NCBI GenBank assembly: GCA_008729055.1
Contig: SDUX01000004.1
Location: 1,116,001 to 1,180,000 of the forward strand
Reading direction: 5' to 3'
Length of the DNA: 64,000 nucleotides
From: Pyropia haitanensis
Taxonomy: Eukaryota; Rhodophyta; Bangiophyceae; Bangiales; Bangiaceae
Positions 9,901 to 20,790 of this stretch are shown in pieces (within the stretch, counting starts at the first letter, position 1; each line of letters opens with the position of its first letter). Below the pieces are notes generated by a model, which did not search any database, had not been told where the DNA came from, and saw only the letters and a program-made list of their open reading frames with translations. The position numbers and the translations under genes are program-made.

Positions 9901-10494
9901 ATGGCGGCCAACAAGGTGCCCGCCGCGATGGCACACTTTGCCGCCGCCGCGCGGGCGGGCAAGTTCACCTTCCAGGCGGGCAGGTAGGGCCGTGGGGGGG
10001 CGGCCCGCCGTCGGCGGGGGTGGGGGCGGGCGCCCTTTTTTTTTTTTTGGATTGGGTTGGCGCGCGCCGTGGCGCTCGTGGGACGCGTCGGACGGGGGGG
10101 ATGGCGTTGGGGGGGGGGGGGGGGGCGCCGCCGCGGGCGGGGCGCGGCGGTATCCGCAGGGGGGTGCGGTTGGGGGGGTCGTTTGATTGTGACGCGCGCG
10201 ATGGTGGCTGCTGACGCACTCGAGTTCTTCATGACACGCGGACGTGTCTCTTCTCGGGGATGAGAGCGTGGTTGCTCACTTTCGTTCTCCCGTCTTTTTT
10301 TTTTTTTTTTTTTTCTTTTTTCTGCTCTGCTGTTGGTGGTCCCTATGCGTCGCGGCGCGCGCTGACGAGGCCACCACAGGGGCGACCAGGCGGTCAACTG
10401 GCTGGCGGCGTCGCTCATCCTCGTGACGGGCGCCCAGGCCGTCCGCGGCGCGCACCAGCTGCTGTACGACTGGGGCAAAAAGGACGGCTTTTGA
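9901..10494 (+). CDS. Small single-span mitochondrial protein, COX7a-like
   Basis: Two exons, 9901-9983 and 10380-10494, join in phase to give 65 residues. The donor is CAG|GTAGGG and the acceptor CCACCACAG|G; the 396-nt intron contains long T tracts. The product starts MAANKVPAAMAHFAAAARAG, has one hydrophobic span (VNWLAASLILVTGAQAVRGA), and ends QLLYDWGKKDGF. Length, the single span and the Lys-Lys tail resemble plant and animal cytochrome c oxidase subunit VIIa, a one-helix accessory subunit of the mitochondrial inner membrane. The similarity is short, so another small respiratory-chain subunit is possible. The exon structure is convincing; the identity is moderate. Confidence 0.55.
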
Positions 10495-12378
10495 GCGCGC
10501 GCCCGCCCCGAGCGCCCGCCGTCGGGCCGCCCAAAACCCCCCCACCGGCGGCGCCATCCGTGCCGCGCGCGCCGCGCGCGGGCGGCCCGCGGCGGCGGTC
10601 CGCGGGTGCACGTGCCACGCGGGGGGGGGGGGGGGGGGGGCGTCGGCGGCCCGCAGCCGGCGGCCGTCGCGGGGTGACCGTCCCGTGCGCGCCGCGGGGC
10701 GCGCCGCGGCGGTCGGCGGTGGGTGGGCGGCGCGGGGGGGGGAGGGCGGGAGCGGCGGGGGGCCCGCCGGCGGGAAGGGCGGGTGGGGGGCGCGCGCCGC
10801 CCAGCCGGTTGGGTAGCACCGCCCCCTGCTGCCGAGGTGCGTGGCGGGTGGCCGCCGGGGGGGGGGGGGCGGCCTTGACTGGGCGGCCGCTCGCCACCCG
10901 GGCGGCGGCCGTGCGTAGCAAAGTTTGTGCGTCGTGTGTGCTCGGCCTGCCCCTTTCCCGTGCCGGCGAGGTCGCCACGCCGTCCGCGGCTGCCGCGACG
11001 CCGCGGTCGCCGCGGCCGCTACGGCGGCGGCGGCGGCGCCATCATCCGTCGCGGCCGTCACCGCCGCCGCCACCGCCACCCCCACCGCCACGGCCACCGC
11101 CACCGCCGCCACCGCCGCCACCGCCACCGCCGCCGCCACCGCCACCGCCGCCACGATTCTCACGGTGCCAACCCGCGGCGGCGGGCGGCGGCGGCGGCGG
11201 GGCGGCGCGCGGCGCCCCCCCCCCCCCCCCCGTCGGCGCACGGCGGGCGGCCACGCGGGCGGCGGCGGGATGCGAGTCCACGGGGCGGCGGGGAGGAGGG
11301 GGGGCGGGCGGGGGGTGGGGGGGGGAGGCACACCTACCGCCCCCGCGTGCCGCCGCGTCGGGCGGGACGGGGGGTGGCGCCGCCGCCGCGGGGCGGCACC
11401 CGGACCAGACGCGCGGTGGGGGGCGGCCGGCGGGCGGGCGCCGCCGCGGGGGTTGGTGGCGGGGGGGGCCCGTGGCGGCGGTCGCTCGGCCGCCGCCGTC
11501 GGCCGCCCGCGGGCGGTGCGCGGCGGCCGTTGGCCGTTGCGCGGCGCCGCGGCGCGCCGTCGCGCGGGCGTGTGCCGCCGTGGGGATCCGCCGGTGCGTG
11601 GCGGACCCAGATCCGGAGGGGAGCCGAGACCCACCGGGAGCGCCAGCGCTGGGACGCCCCGCGGCCGCGGCTGTAGACGCTATGGGTCAGATCCGTGGTC
11701 TTGCGCACGGGGTCGATTCGGCCGTTCCCCGTGTCTGCGTGCGTGAAGCGCCGTCGAGCGTGCGTTCACCAAACAAGCAGAAGTTCATACGAATGACGAA
11801 GACAAGACGACCGAACAGGAGCGGGCCGACCGCCTGCGGCGGAGCGCCGGACCGCCCTAAAGACCGCACCCCTCTCCACACACTGGCCCCCCCCCCCTCT
11901 CGCGCGCGCCCGTGCGGTCGCGCGCCGATGCCCGTCTGCGGTACCGCAGAGCAGTTGGCATGAGGCCCGACACTGTCGCGAGAGGAGCCACCCGCCGGGT
12001 GCCACGGGGCGTCCGGGTACCGGACGTCCCCATGTCGCTCGGCCCGCCGAGGGGACTGTCACCCCCAGTGGCCGACCACACCAGCGGTCATCCCGCTCCC
12101 CCAGCGCGGATGTCACCCGTATCTCCCGGCGCGGTCACCGCCCGGAATGTGACGGTCGTCACCACCGCAGGTTTCACAGCGGCCGCGGCCGTCGATCCGG
12201 CCGCCCCCATCTTCCCGCAGCGGCGGCGCCCTCGCCGGTGTGCGCCGTCCCGCCCCCGACGGGGCCAGTGGCAAGCGACCCTCCTCCCCCCCCCCCCGCA
12301 TCCCACTCCCCATCCCACCCCCATCCCACCCCCCATCCACCCGCCCCGCCCACGCCCGCACCCACCGTCACCGTTACC
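10495..12378. other. Low-complexity GC region, no gene assigned
   Basis: Mostly Ala/Gly/Pro/Arg-coding simple sequence in every frame. Composition becomes less extreme at 11680-11900, which may be the promoter and 5' UTR side of the WDR82 gene. Open frames on both strands lack recognisable domains. Confidence 0.35.
11058..11153. repeat. GCCACC/GCC microsatellite
   Basis: About 95 bp of nearly perfect alternating CCGCCA and CCGCCG units with no resolved gene around it. Confidence 0.75.
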
Positions 12379-14443
12379 ATGCGGACGTCCACCCCCCCTT
12401 CCCCCCCCCTCCCACCGCCCGCGGCAGCGGCGGCGGCGGCGGCGGCGGTGGCGGCGGCGGTGGCGGCGGCGGTGGCGGTGGCGGCGGTGCCCCCCGCCCC
12501 CCCCCCCGCTCCTGTCGCGCCCCCCCCCCGTGCCCCTCCACGATGGGCTCTTCCCCACCCTCACCCGCATCGCCGCCTTCCCGCCGCCCGTCTCGCGGGC
12601 GCCCATCCGTGCCATGGCCATGGCGCCCAATGGGAGCCTGGCGGTGGCGGTATCGTGTTTGGGGGGGGGGGTGCGGTGGGGGGGGGGGGCGGCGGGGGGG
12701 GGCGGTGGGGGGTGGCGGCAGGGGTGGGTATAGGGGTGGAGATTGGGGGGGGGGAGGGGAATGGGGGGGGGGGGGGGGGGGCGCAGTGGCCGTCCCGGCC
12801 GGCCGTCCCCGCACGACACGACCACCGAGCTGACCGTCCTGTCCGTCCTGCGTGGCACCCCACACGGGCGGGGGGTGCCGCTGGGCGGCGCGGCGGGGGT
12901 GGCCACCGCGGTCGCGTTCCTCCCCGCCGCCCCGGACGAGCTGCTCCTCGGTCACGCAGGGGGCGGCGGGGCTGGGGGGGACGCTGCCGGCGGTGCCGCC
13001 GCCGCTGGTGCCGCCGCCGTCGTGCGGCTGCTGGCGGTGGGCACGACGGCGGTGGTGCGGGTGTTTGAGGGCCACCGCGCCGCCGTGACGGCGGTGGCGG
13101 TGGTGCCGCCACCCGGCGGCGCGCCGCCCCTCCCCGAGCGCGGCGCCGCCCGAGTGGGAGGCGGCGGCGGCGGCGGCGGCGGCGGGGGTGGGGGTGGGGG
13201 TGGGGGTGGGGGTGGGGGTGGGGGGGGGGGACGCCGCGCCGCCGCCGGCACGGGCGCCGGCGCCAACGCGTTTGCGACCGCCAGCCTCGACGGGACGGTG
13301 CGGCTGTGGGACGCGGCGTCGCCGCGGCAGCGCGGGATGCTCCGCGGGGCGGTCCGCGGCTGGGCGGCGGTCGCGTACGACCCGGCGGGGGTGGTGCTCG
13401 GGGTGGCCCACCCGGGCAGCCCGACGGGGGGGGAGGCCGGCGCAGCGGCGGGTGGGGGGGGGGGGGGGGAGCGCCGCCTGCCCCGCCCGCCGCCGCCGCC
13501 GCCGCGGCGGTCACCACGGTGCGGCTGTACGATGAGCGGGCGGTCGACGCGGGCCCGTTTGCCACGTGGGTGGTCCCCGAGCCCACCGCCGCCCCCACCG
13601 CCCCCACCGCCGCCGCCCCGCCGCGGCCGCCGCCCGCCGCCGCCACCACGGGCCGGCCGGCGGCCGCCCGCGACGGCCGCGGCGGCCGCGGCGGCCACCC
13701 CCCCGCGGTGCCCGCCGCGGCGGCGACGGCGGCGACGACGGCGACGGCGGCGGCGGCGGCGGCGGCGGGCGGGGCGGTGCGGGCGCTCGCGTTTTCCGCC
13801 GACGGGGGGGTGGTGCTGCTGCAGACGGCGGGCGGCGGCGTGCGGCTGCTCGACGCGTTTACCGGCGCGCCGCGCGGCACGCCGTGGGCGGCGGGGGGGG
13901 GGGGGGGGGTGCCGCCGCCGGCGGCGGCGCCGGCGGCGGCGGCCGCCGCCGCCGTCGCCGCTACCACTGGCGCCGGTCGGGGGGGTGCGCGTGCGGTGGG
14001 GGGTGGTGGGCGTGCCGGTGGGGGTGGCGGTGGCGGTGGGGGCGCCGCCGCCGTGACGGCGGCCGCGTCGTTTACGCCCGACGGGCGGCACGTGCTGACC
14101 GGCACCGCCGCGGGGGAGGTGCGCGTGTGGAGCGTCGGCCGGCGGCGGGAGGTGGCGCGCCTGCGCGGCCACCCCGACCCGGTCGGGTGTGTGCTGGTAC
14201 GTTGGGTTCGCCCCGCGTCGGGGAGGGGGGGGGGGGGGGGGGGGATGGACGGCGCACCCGTGCCGACGGCGGCCGACCGACGCTGGTCCTGCGGGAGTGG
14301 TGGTCGGGGGGGGGGGGGGAGGGGGGGGGAGAAGGCGTCGACCGACCCGCGGGGTGGGTGCGCGTGCGCGGTGGGGGGGGAGGGGGGGGGGGGGGGGGGG
14401 TTGGGCGGACCCCGCCACTGCCGGCTGCGCGCCGCGCGGCACC

Positions 14444-14478
<35 letters not shown>

Positions 14479-15090
14479 CCCACCGCCGGCCCCGCGGGCG
14501 GCGGCCGCGCGGCGGCCGCCGCGCGCGGCGGTGGCGCGGGCGGGCGGCGCCCGCGGCGCCGCGCGGTGGTGGGGTGGCGGCGGCCGCCGCGGCGGCGGCC
14601 GGTCCCCGCGGGCGCCGCGCTAACCGTCTGCCCCGTCTTGACCGGCCGTCCCCGCCGCCTCCCCGCCCCCACCCCGTGCGTCGCGTGCCGCCGCCCATGT
14701 GGTGTGCGCCACCACCGCCGCCGCCGCCGCCGCCGTCGCCGTCGCCGCCACCGTGGTTGCCCGCCCGCGTCGTCACGACCGGGCACGCCCCCCCCCCCCC
14801 CCCTTCCCCCCTCCCCCCCCCCGCGCGCGCGCCCCGCCCGCCGCCTTTGCTCTTTTTTTTTTCCTTTTTTTTTTTTTTTTGCCCTGGTCTTCCTTCCGTT
14901 CACCCCCCTCCCCCCCTCCCCCTCCCCCGCCCCCCCCACACGCCGGCTCGCCACGGCCCCTGCCGTCACGGTCACCGCCGCCGCGTTTCCGCCACCCCCA
15001 CCCCCACCACCACCGCCGCCACAGTGGAACCCACAGTACGCCATGATGGCGTCGGCGGGCAGCAGCGTCGCGTTTTGGGCGCCCCGGTAA
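12379..15090 (+). CDS. WDR82: WDR82/Swd2 WD-repeat protein
   Basis: WDR82 (yeast Swd2) is a nuclear WD40 protein that tethers SET1/COMPASS histone H3K4 methyltransferase to RNA polymerase II and also acts in termination complexes. Collinear landmarks are visible: IRAMAMAPNGSLAVAVS, VRVFEGHRAAVTAVAV, ATASLDGTVRLWDAASPR, VRLYDERAVDAGPFATW, LLQTAGGGVRLLDAFTG, ASFTPDGRHVLTGTAAGEVR, and the hallmark end WNPQYAMMASAGSSVAFWAP. Two introns fit: 12655-12786 (G-rich, phase 2) and 14197-15024 (CTG|GTACG to CACAG|TGG, phase 0). One frame change at the poly-G at 13456-13468 is probably a length error. The first exon is unsure: the ATG at 12379 is in another frame and poly-C tracts intervene. Gly/Ala insertions sit between blades, outside the conserved core. 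Confidence 0.8.
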
Positions 15091-16463
15091 GGAAGGAGGG
15101 CGGGGGGGGGGGGGGGTGTGGGCGGCGCCGCCGCTGGGCGCGTGGGCTGGGGTGGGGGGGCAGACACGATGGGGGGGAGGGGTGTGGCGTGCCGCGGGGG
15201 GCGGGCGGGCGGGCGGGCGGGCGGGCGGGCGGGCGGGCGGGTGTGCCGCCGTGGCGGGTGGCGGCCGCGGGTGGCGGCGGTCCGCGCGTGGGGGGGGTGG
15301 ATGGGGGGGGGGGGGGGGGGGGGTGCCGCCCCGCCCGTGGGGTGGGTGGGTGGGACCGCCGCGGCGACGGCCGCCCCCGTCGGGTGGCGCCGGCGTGTGG
15401 GCCGTACGGGGGGTGCGCACGCTGGGGGGGGGGGTGGCGGTGGCGGCGCCGGCGGAGGGGGTGCGGTGGGGGGGAGGGGGGGGGGCGTTGGGAGGGGGAG
15501 GGTGAGGGGGGGGGGCGACGGTCCCCCCGCTCGCCGCCCGCACCGCCCGCCGCGGCCGCCGCCCCGCACGGCCGCCCCCCGTCGGCGGTCCCGACGGCCG
15601 CCGCCCCGCAGCGTCGTGCGCGCCGCCGGCGGCGCCGCCACGGGCAGCGTCCGCGCGCCGCCGTCGGCTGCGCGTCGCCGCCCGTGTCGGTGGCGTGTGC
15701 CCGCCCGCCGTCTCCGCGGTTGTCGGCGCTGCCCGTCGACCGTCGCGGCGGTGGCGGCCGCGGTTGGGCGACGGCCCGCCGCGGCGGCGGCGGCGGCGGT
15801 GGCCGTGGCGGGTGGGGGGGCGGGCGGGCGGTTGGGACGGCGGCGGCGGCGGCACCCGTCGCACGTGCGCCGGTGGGGGCGGCGTGTCACGCGGCGGTCT
15901 CGGCGAGGCGGCGGGGCACGATCGCCGCCCGCGCGGGGACCCCCCCCTTCCCCCCCCTTTGGGTCCAGCCAGAGGTCCCACTTTCCCCCCCCCCCCGTCC
16001 CCCCTCCCACTGCACCGGCACCGCGTCGTAGCAACCCCCCCCCGCCACCCCTCCAGCGCGGCGCCATTATAAAAAGAACGCGTCCCGCCGCGCAGGGACG
16101 GCCAGCGCAACGACCGCCCCCTCCCCCCCCAAAGCACAAGCCGACCGCGCCGGCCAGGCGCGTGCCGCGGGCGCCAACGACCGCCACCCCCCCCCCCTTT
16201 CCCCCCCCCCCAGCGGCCGAAACGGACCACCGCCACCCCCGCACCCGCTGCAAACGACAAGGCCGCCGCGCGCGCCGCCGCTGCCGTGGGGCGGGGGAGG
16301 GGGAAGCCGCCGCTGCCGCGGGGCGGGGGGGGGGGAAAGGGGGACGCACCAGACGGCGGCTGATGACGGCGTGGCGGGGGGGGGGGGGGGGCGACGAGGG
16401 GGACGGCCGACCGCCGCGACGGCCGCGGCCGCCGCCGCCGCGGCGGGTGGTGGTGGCCGCGGG

Positions 16464-16495
<32 letters not shown>

Positions 16496-16739
16496 GTCCC
16501 GGGTGTGGCTGGTGGGGGGGGACGCGTGGCGGGCGGGACGGTGGAAGGGGGGGGGGGGGGGGGTGCCGCGTCGGTGGCGGCGGCGGTGGCGGTGGCGGTG
16601 GCCGGCGGTGCTGGCGCGTCGGGACGGGTGGCGGAGCGCCGCTTGGGATGGGGGCGGCCGCGACGGGGCGTCTGCCCCCCCCTGCGGCCGTTGGCGGTGG
16701 CGGCCGCCGCGGGGCGGGGGTGCGGCCGCGCGCGGCGTC
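15091..16739. other. Simple-sequence GC region, no gene assigned
   Basis: Contains a GGGC/GGCG microsatellite (15199-15240) and many poly-G runs. At 16066-16078 ATTATAAAAAGAA is a good plus-strand TATA box, but no supported gene follows it on either strand. Confidence 0.35.
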
Positions 16740-17560
16740 GGCCGCTAGGCGTAGCGGAGGGTGCCGCGGCACGCGCCGCCGCCACTGTTGGGGGACCCCA
16801 CGCCGCCCGTCCCCCGCCGAGACCCCCCGCAGCACGTCCCGCCGCGGCACCCCCACCCGCCCGGGGCGGCCGTCGCGGACGTCCGCACCCACCAGCAGCC
16901 GCCAGACGGGGTCGGCTGCTGCTGCTGCTGCTGCTGCTGCCGTCGCCGCTGCCGTTGCCGCCGCCGCCGCGGCGCGCCGTCCCCCAACAGGCCGCCGCGG
17001 CGGCCGCCGCGGCGGGCCGTGTCGGCAGCGTTGGCGGCGCTCCCCTCGGCGCCGCTGCCACGGACTGGGACCGAGCTGCTGCTGTCGCTGCCGCCGAGGC
17101 GACCGCCGCGGCCGCCGCCACCACCGCTGCGGCCGTCGCCGTCGCCGTCTCTGAGGCCGTGGCCATCGTCGTTCCCTTCCGCACACTACAGTCGCGCCAC
17201 CCACGGGGGGGGTCGTGCTAGTCCGGTCGCCCCCCCTACAGCCTCCCCCCGCCCTCCCCGCCCGCGACGGTAGACCGTTACGGACACCTGCGCCGAAGCG
17301 GACGGCGAGCCTGACCGGGTGTGACGCCACGCCTCTACCACCACCCCCGCGTCGCCGCCGCCGCCGCGGCGGCGGCCGCCGCCAACCACCGTGACCGCCG
17401 TTCGGGGGCTGGCGAGGAACCGTGCGCACCCCCACACACCCCACACCCCACTCCGGCACCGTCACTGGCCACGGCCGCCGCTGCCGCCGCCGCTGCCGTT
17501 GCCGCCGCCACGCCTGCCGCGCCCGCCACACCACCGGCTGCCTCTGCCGGTGGCCACCCA

Positions 17561-17597
<37 letters not shown>

Positions 17598-18400
17598 CCA
17601 AGATGGCGGCGTCGGTGGCGCCCCCGCCAGAGGCGCTCGGCCCGCCACGTTGCGCCCGCGGCGGCGGGCCGCAGCCAGCCACCGACGGCGATCGCCGTCC
17701 GCCCGCCGAGTGCCCCCCGGTACCACCAGTGTACCGCCGACGGGGACGGGGAGGGGTGGGCGGGGGGGGGTGTCGTCGGCGTGGGCGGCGGCGACAGGGA
17801 CTCCCTCTGATGGGGAGTCGCAGAGGCGGGTGTGTGGCGGAGGGGAGGCGGCCGGGGGGAGGAGCGGCCGGGAGGGAGTCGTGGTCGTCGCGGTGGCCAA
17901 CGCGCGGTCGCGGGGGCGGCAAGGGAGGGGGAAGGGGGGGGGGGGGGGGGGGTAGGGGGGACGTCCGCTCACGCCGTGGCCGTGGCCGTCGCGGACGCGC
18001 TGCCCGCAGCGAGGCGGCACCGCGGCGGCCGCTGGAAGCGGTAGTGGTACAGGCGACGTGGCTCAACGTGGCGGGGAAGGGGTGGAGGTAGGCGGCGGCG
18101 CCATCACCGCCGACGAGCGGCCGCGCCGCGCCTCGCCGCCGCCGCCGCCGCGTCCCGCTCGTGCCGCATCTGAATGTACTGTAGCGAGGTTCGCAGGCGC
18201 CCTGAGCGGCGCCTCGTCGGCAATGCGGCGCGCCGTGACAAACGACACAGGCGGAACAAGGCGGTTTCACGCACCGGAAAGAGGGGCGGAGGGGAATGAG
18301 GAAGGCCAGCGGGGGGCCCCGCCGCCGTATGAGCAAAGAGATTGTAGTGAGTCAGCATGGGTGGTAGGAGAGCGAGTTGGTGAGCGGTGCCAGTAGGCGT
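16740..18400 (-). other. Coding-like minus-strand segments, unidentified
   Basis: Several short minus-strand stretches look more like protein than their surroundings, in changing frames: TSLQYIQMRHERDAAAAAA (about 18140-18190), LHPFPATLSHVACTTTASS (about 18035-18090), VGGTLVVPGGTRRADGDR (about 17690-17745), VVVEAWRHTRSGSPSASAQ (about 17290-17345) and VWRLLVGADVRDGRPGRVGV (about 16850-16910). Between them lie Ser, Ala and Pro tracts, including a (GAC)n run at 17562-17592. These may be exons of one GC-rich gene. No family is recognised and splice sites were not resolved. Confidence 0.25.
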
Positions 18401-19920
18401 CACAAGGGGGGGGGGGGGGGCTCACCCGCGGGTGGTGGACAGGGAGACGGGCGATGCGCGCGGGGGCACTGCACCCGCCGGCGCTCGCGTCGAGCGCAGC
18501 AGTCGCAAAGGGGCGGCAGCACGCGCCGGCACGCGGCCGCCGTTACACCACGGACGAGTCACGAGGGACAGAAGAAGAAAACGGCAGCAGCGGCCGCTGT
18601 TGCGGGCACCCTCCCACGTTGGCCACGTGGCTGCCAGAGGCACACGCGCATGCTGCGTGCTGGCTCCCCCGGCAATCCTGTCCCCCATCTCGCCCTTCCA
18701 CCACCCTCCTCCCACCGCCCCCTCTGCTAACCCCGCTGCGCCGCTGCGCACGAGCGCTTTGACGGTGAGACTTCAAGACGTCGGCACGTCCACGTAATCG
18801 GATGGGTTGTCCTCTTTTAACCAGAGGTAGAGGGACAGAGATGCCAGGAACGTGACATTTTTAATCCCAAAGCAGGCTAGACTAGTACCCCCATAGCTAC
18901 TAGTTGACCGGCAAGCCGGCCCTGCGGGAACAGAGAGAAAAAAAGGTACAAGAGACGGAAGACGAGACGTGATGCTGGAGAGCCCGCGCGTCCGTAGCGA
19001 CCAAGCTCCTTGCCGTGTCGATGCGGGGCGTTGGTTGCCGCCGCCGACAGAGGCGCAGGTGATGACGCTGGGAAGGTGCGGTTGAGCAAACGCAGCCGAC
19101 AGGCGGCGCGCCGCGGGGAAGGCCAGATCCGTCTCGTCTTGGAAGAAGAAGAAGGGCGCTGTATCCCTCGTTGTGATGTACAGCCGAGCACGTAGGGTGG
19201 GCGGGTCGGGTGCGCGAGAAGAACTGGACGCTGCCGGCCTTGCGTCGGCGGCGGCCAGCCCCCACGGCAGGCGGTCTTGTACTGGCCGCCGCGGGTCGCG
19301 CCGCCTCGGCCGTCGCCCCCGAACGGTGCTGGGGCAGGCCGCAGCGCACGCTGCGGCGCAGCCGCGGCTCGGCCGCGGGAGCGGGCGTGCAGGCGAGCAG
19401 CCGCTGCGCGGCGGCGCTGCGGCGAGAGGGAGAGCGAAAGCAGCAGCCACCCCCCGCCGGGAGGGCAAGGAGAGCGGCCGCGCCGAGCGGGCGCGGCCAG
19501 GGCAAACGCACGGCATGGCGCCGCGCGCGCGCGGGCACCGACGGGCGGTGCGTCGGTCCCGACTGACAGGATGGGGCGGCGGCGAGCGGGAGAGGAAGCA
19601 AGGAGCGGGCGTGGCACGCACGAAGGCGGTCCGCTCCCCCCCGCCCGCCAGACGGGTCGCGAGCGACCGACTTGGCGCCCGACGGGAAAATAATCACACA
19701 GCCGGTTACAGGAAGAATCGACATTCAAGTCACAACGCACGGGCTGAGAAACACGGCGTGTATACCTGTTGCCGTACAACAATGGTCGATGCGGTCGAGA
19801 AAGCAAGCAGAAAGAGCCACCAATCGCCATCCCGGCGGCATCCCACCTGCTGCGAAAGCCCCCTTCACGCAATACGTCCACGTTGGACCAAACTCCCGCC
19901 CCCGCTGGGCGACCAGCCGC
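18401..19920. other. Intergenic, no gene assigned
   Basis: Mixed composition. At 18780-18880 a minus-strand frame reads KNVTFLASLSLYLWLKED with lower GC, but it has no start, family or splice support. A near-palindrome around ACTAGTAC/CTACTAGT lies at 18882-18904. Confidence 0.3.
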
Positions 19921-20790
19921 CTAGAACCGGTCCGCCTTAGGGCTGCCCGGCCCGCCGCACACCATGCAAAAGCGGAGACCCGCGGGCGGCACCGCGGCCG
20001 CCAGCACCTCCTTGGTCGTCGTGTCCAGCCCCGTGCACCGCGGGTGCCCGTGAATGGAGCGGGCGTAGAGCACCCAGTACGCCCACCCCGCCACGTACGC
20101 CGGCCGTGGTCGCGGCAGGAGCACCACGTGCGGCGTGACGGGACCAGCCGACGGCGCCAGCCGCGCGCCCACCGCCGCCATCCCGTCACACTTGACGCAC
20201 ACGCCGCGGCCGTCGGTGGGCACCACCTGCGCCGCGACCGGCAACGGCCGGTTGCGGGCGAGCAGCGGGCACACGGCGAGCGTGTGGTAGAGGTCGTCGT
20301 CGTCCCCGTCGGCGAGGCCAACGCCGTGCGGGACGGCACGCTTGCAGCGGTCCGCGACGCTGGCCGCGGCCGCCACGGCCGCGTCGCCGGCCACGGCCGT
20401 GCCGCCCGCCGCGCCGCCGACGGCGCCTAGGCCGCGGCCACGGAGCTCGGCGGTGAGGAGGACGAGCACGTCCGACGCGGCGTAAAAGCCTTGCGCGAGC
20501 CCCCAGCCGATGCAGCAGTGCGCGAGGCGCCGCCCCGCCGGCGGCCTGTGGCTGTGCCCCCCCTGTGGCGCGTTGCCCGGGTCGGGGCAGTCGGTGTAGT
20601 GGTAGACGTCGCTGTAGTCGTTGAACATGTAGCCGTGGGTGGTCTCGGCGGGGTGCGTCCGCAGCGGCACCGTGACCCCCGGCGGCTTTGGCGCCGCCGG
20701 AGGGGCGGCGGCGTGGGGGGGAGGCGCCGCCGACAGGGCGGGGGAGCTCGAGAACGGCGACACCTCGCCGCCCGCATAGACGCTCGCCAT
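19921..20790 (-). CDS. Orphan Cys/His-rich protein, 289 residues
   Basis: A clean single-exon frame from ATG 20790 to TAG 19921-19923. It is not recognised. The N-terminus is Pro/Ala/Ser-rich and disordered. A globular part follows: GYMFNDYSDVYHYTDCPDPG, LAHCCIGWGLAQGFYAASDV, LYHTLAVCPLLARNRPLP, then two Cys-x2-Cys pairs (CVKC about residue 205, CMVC near the end) flanking AGWAYWVLYARSIHGHPRC. Paired CxxC motifs plus nearby His suggest a zinc-binding or oxidoreductive fold. There is no clear signal peptide or membrane span. Codon use is typical of the window and the frame is unbroken through 870 nt, so it is likely real. Function is unknown. Confidence 0.6.
   Translation of the reverse strand: MASVYAGGEVSPFSSSPALSAAPPPHAAAPPAAPKPPGVTVPLRTHPAETTHGYMFNDYSDVYHYTDCPDPGNAPQGGHSHRPPAGRRLAHCCIGWGLAQGFYAASDVLVLLTAELRGRGLGAVGGAAGGTAVAGDAAVAAAASVADRCKRAVPHGVGLADGDDDDLYHTLAVCPLLARNRPLPVAAQVVPTDGRGVCVKCDGMAAVGARLAPSAGPVTPHVVLLPRPRPAYVAGWAYWVLYARSIHGHPRCTGLDTTTKEVLAAAVPPAGLRFCMVCGGPGSPKADRF

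Noticed and set aside
10260..11963. A 567-codon plus-strand frame after the COX7a-like gene.
   Set aside because: It starts within an intron, passes the stop of the real gene in another frame, and is polyproline and polyarginine.
17562..17592. (GAC)n run as a poly-Asp coding tract on the plus strand.
   Set aside because: No supported plus-strand gene surrounds it; the minus strand reading is poly-Ser/Val within an unassigned region.
12561..18020. A 1,819-codon open frame on the minus strand across WDR82 and its downstream region.
   Set aside because: It is antisense to clear WD-repeat exons and consists of Arg/Pro/Gly/Ala runs with no domain. Extreme GC removes stop codons, so long empty frames are expected here.
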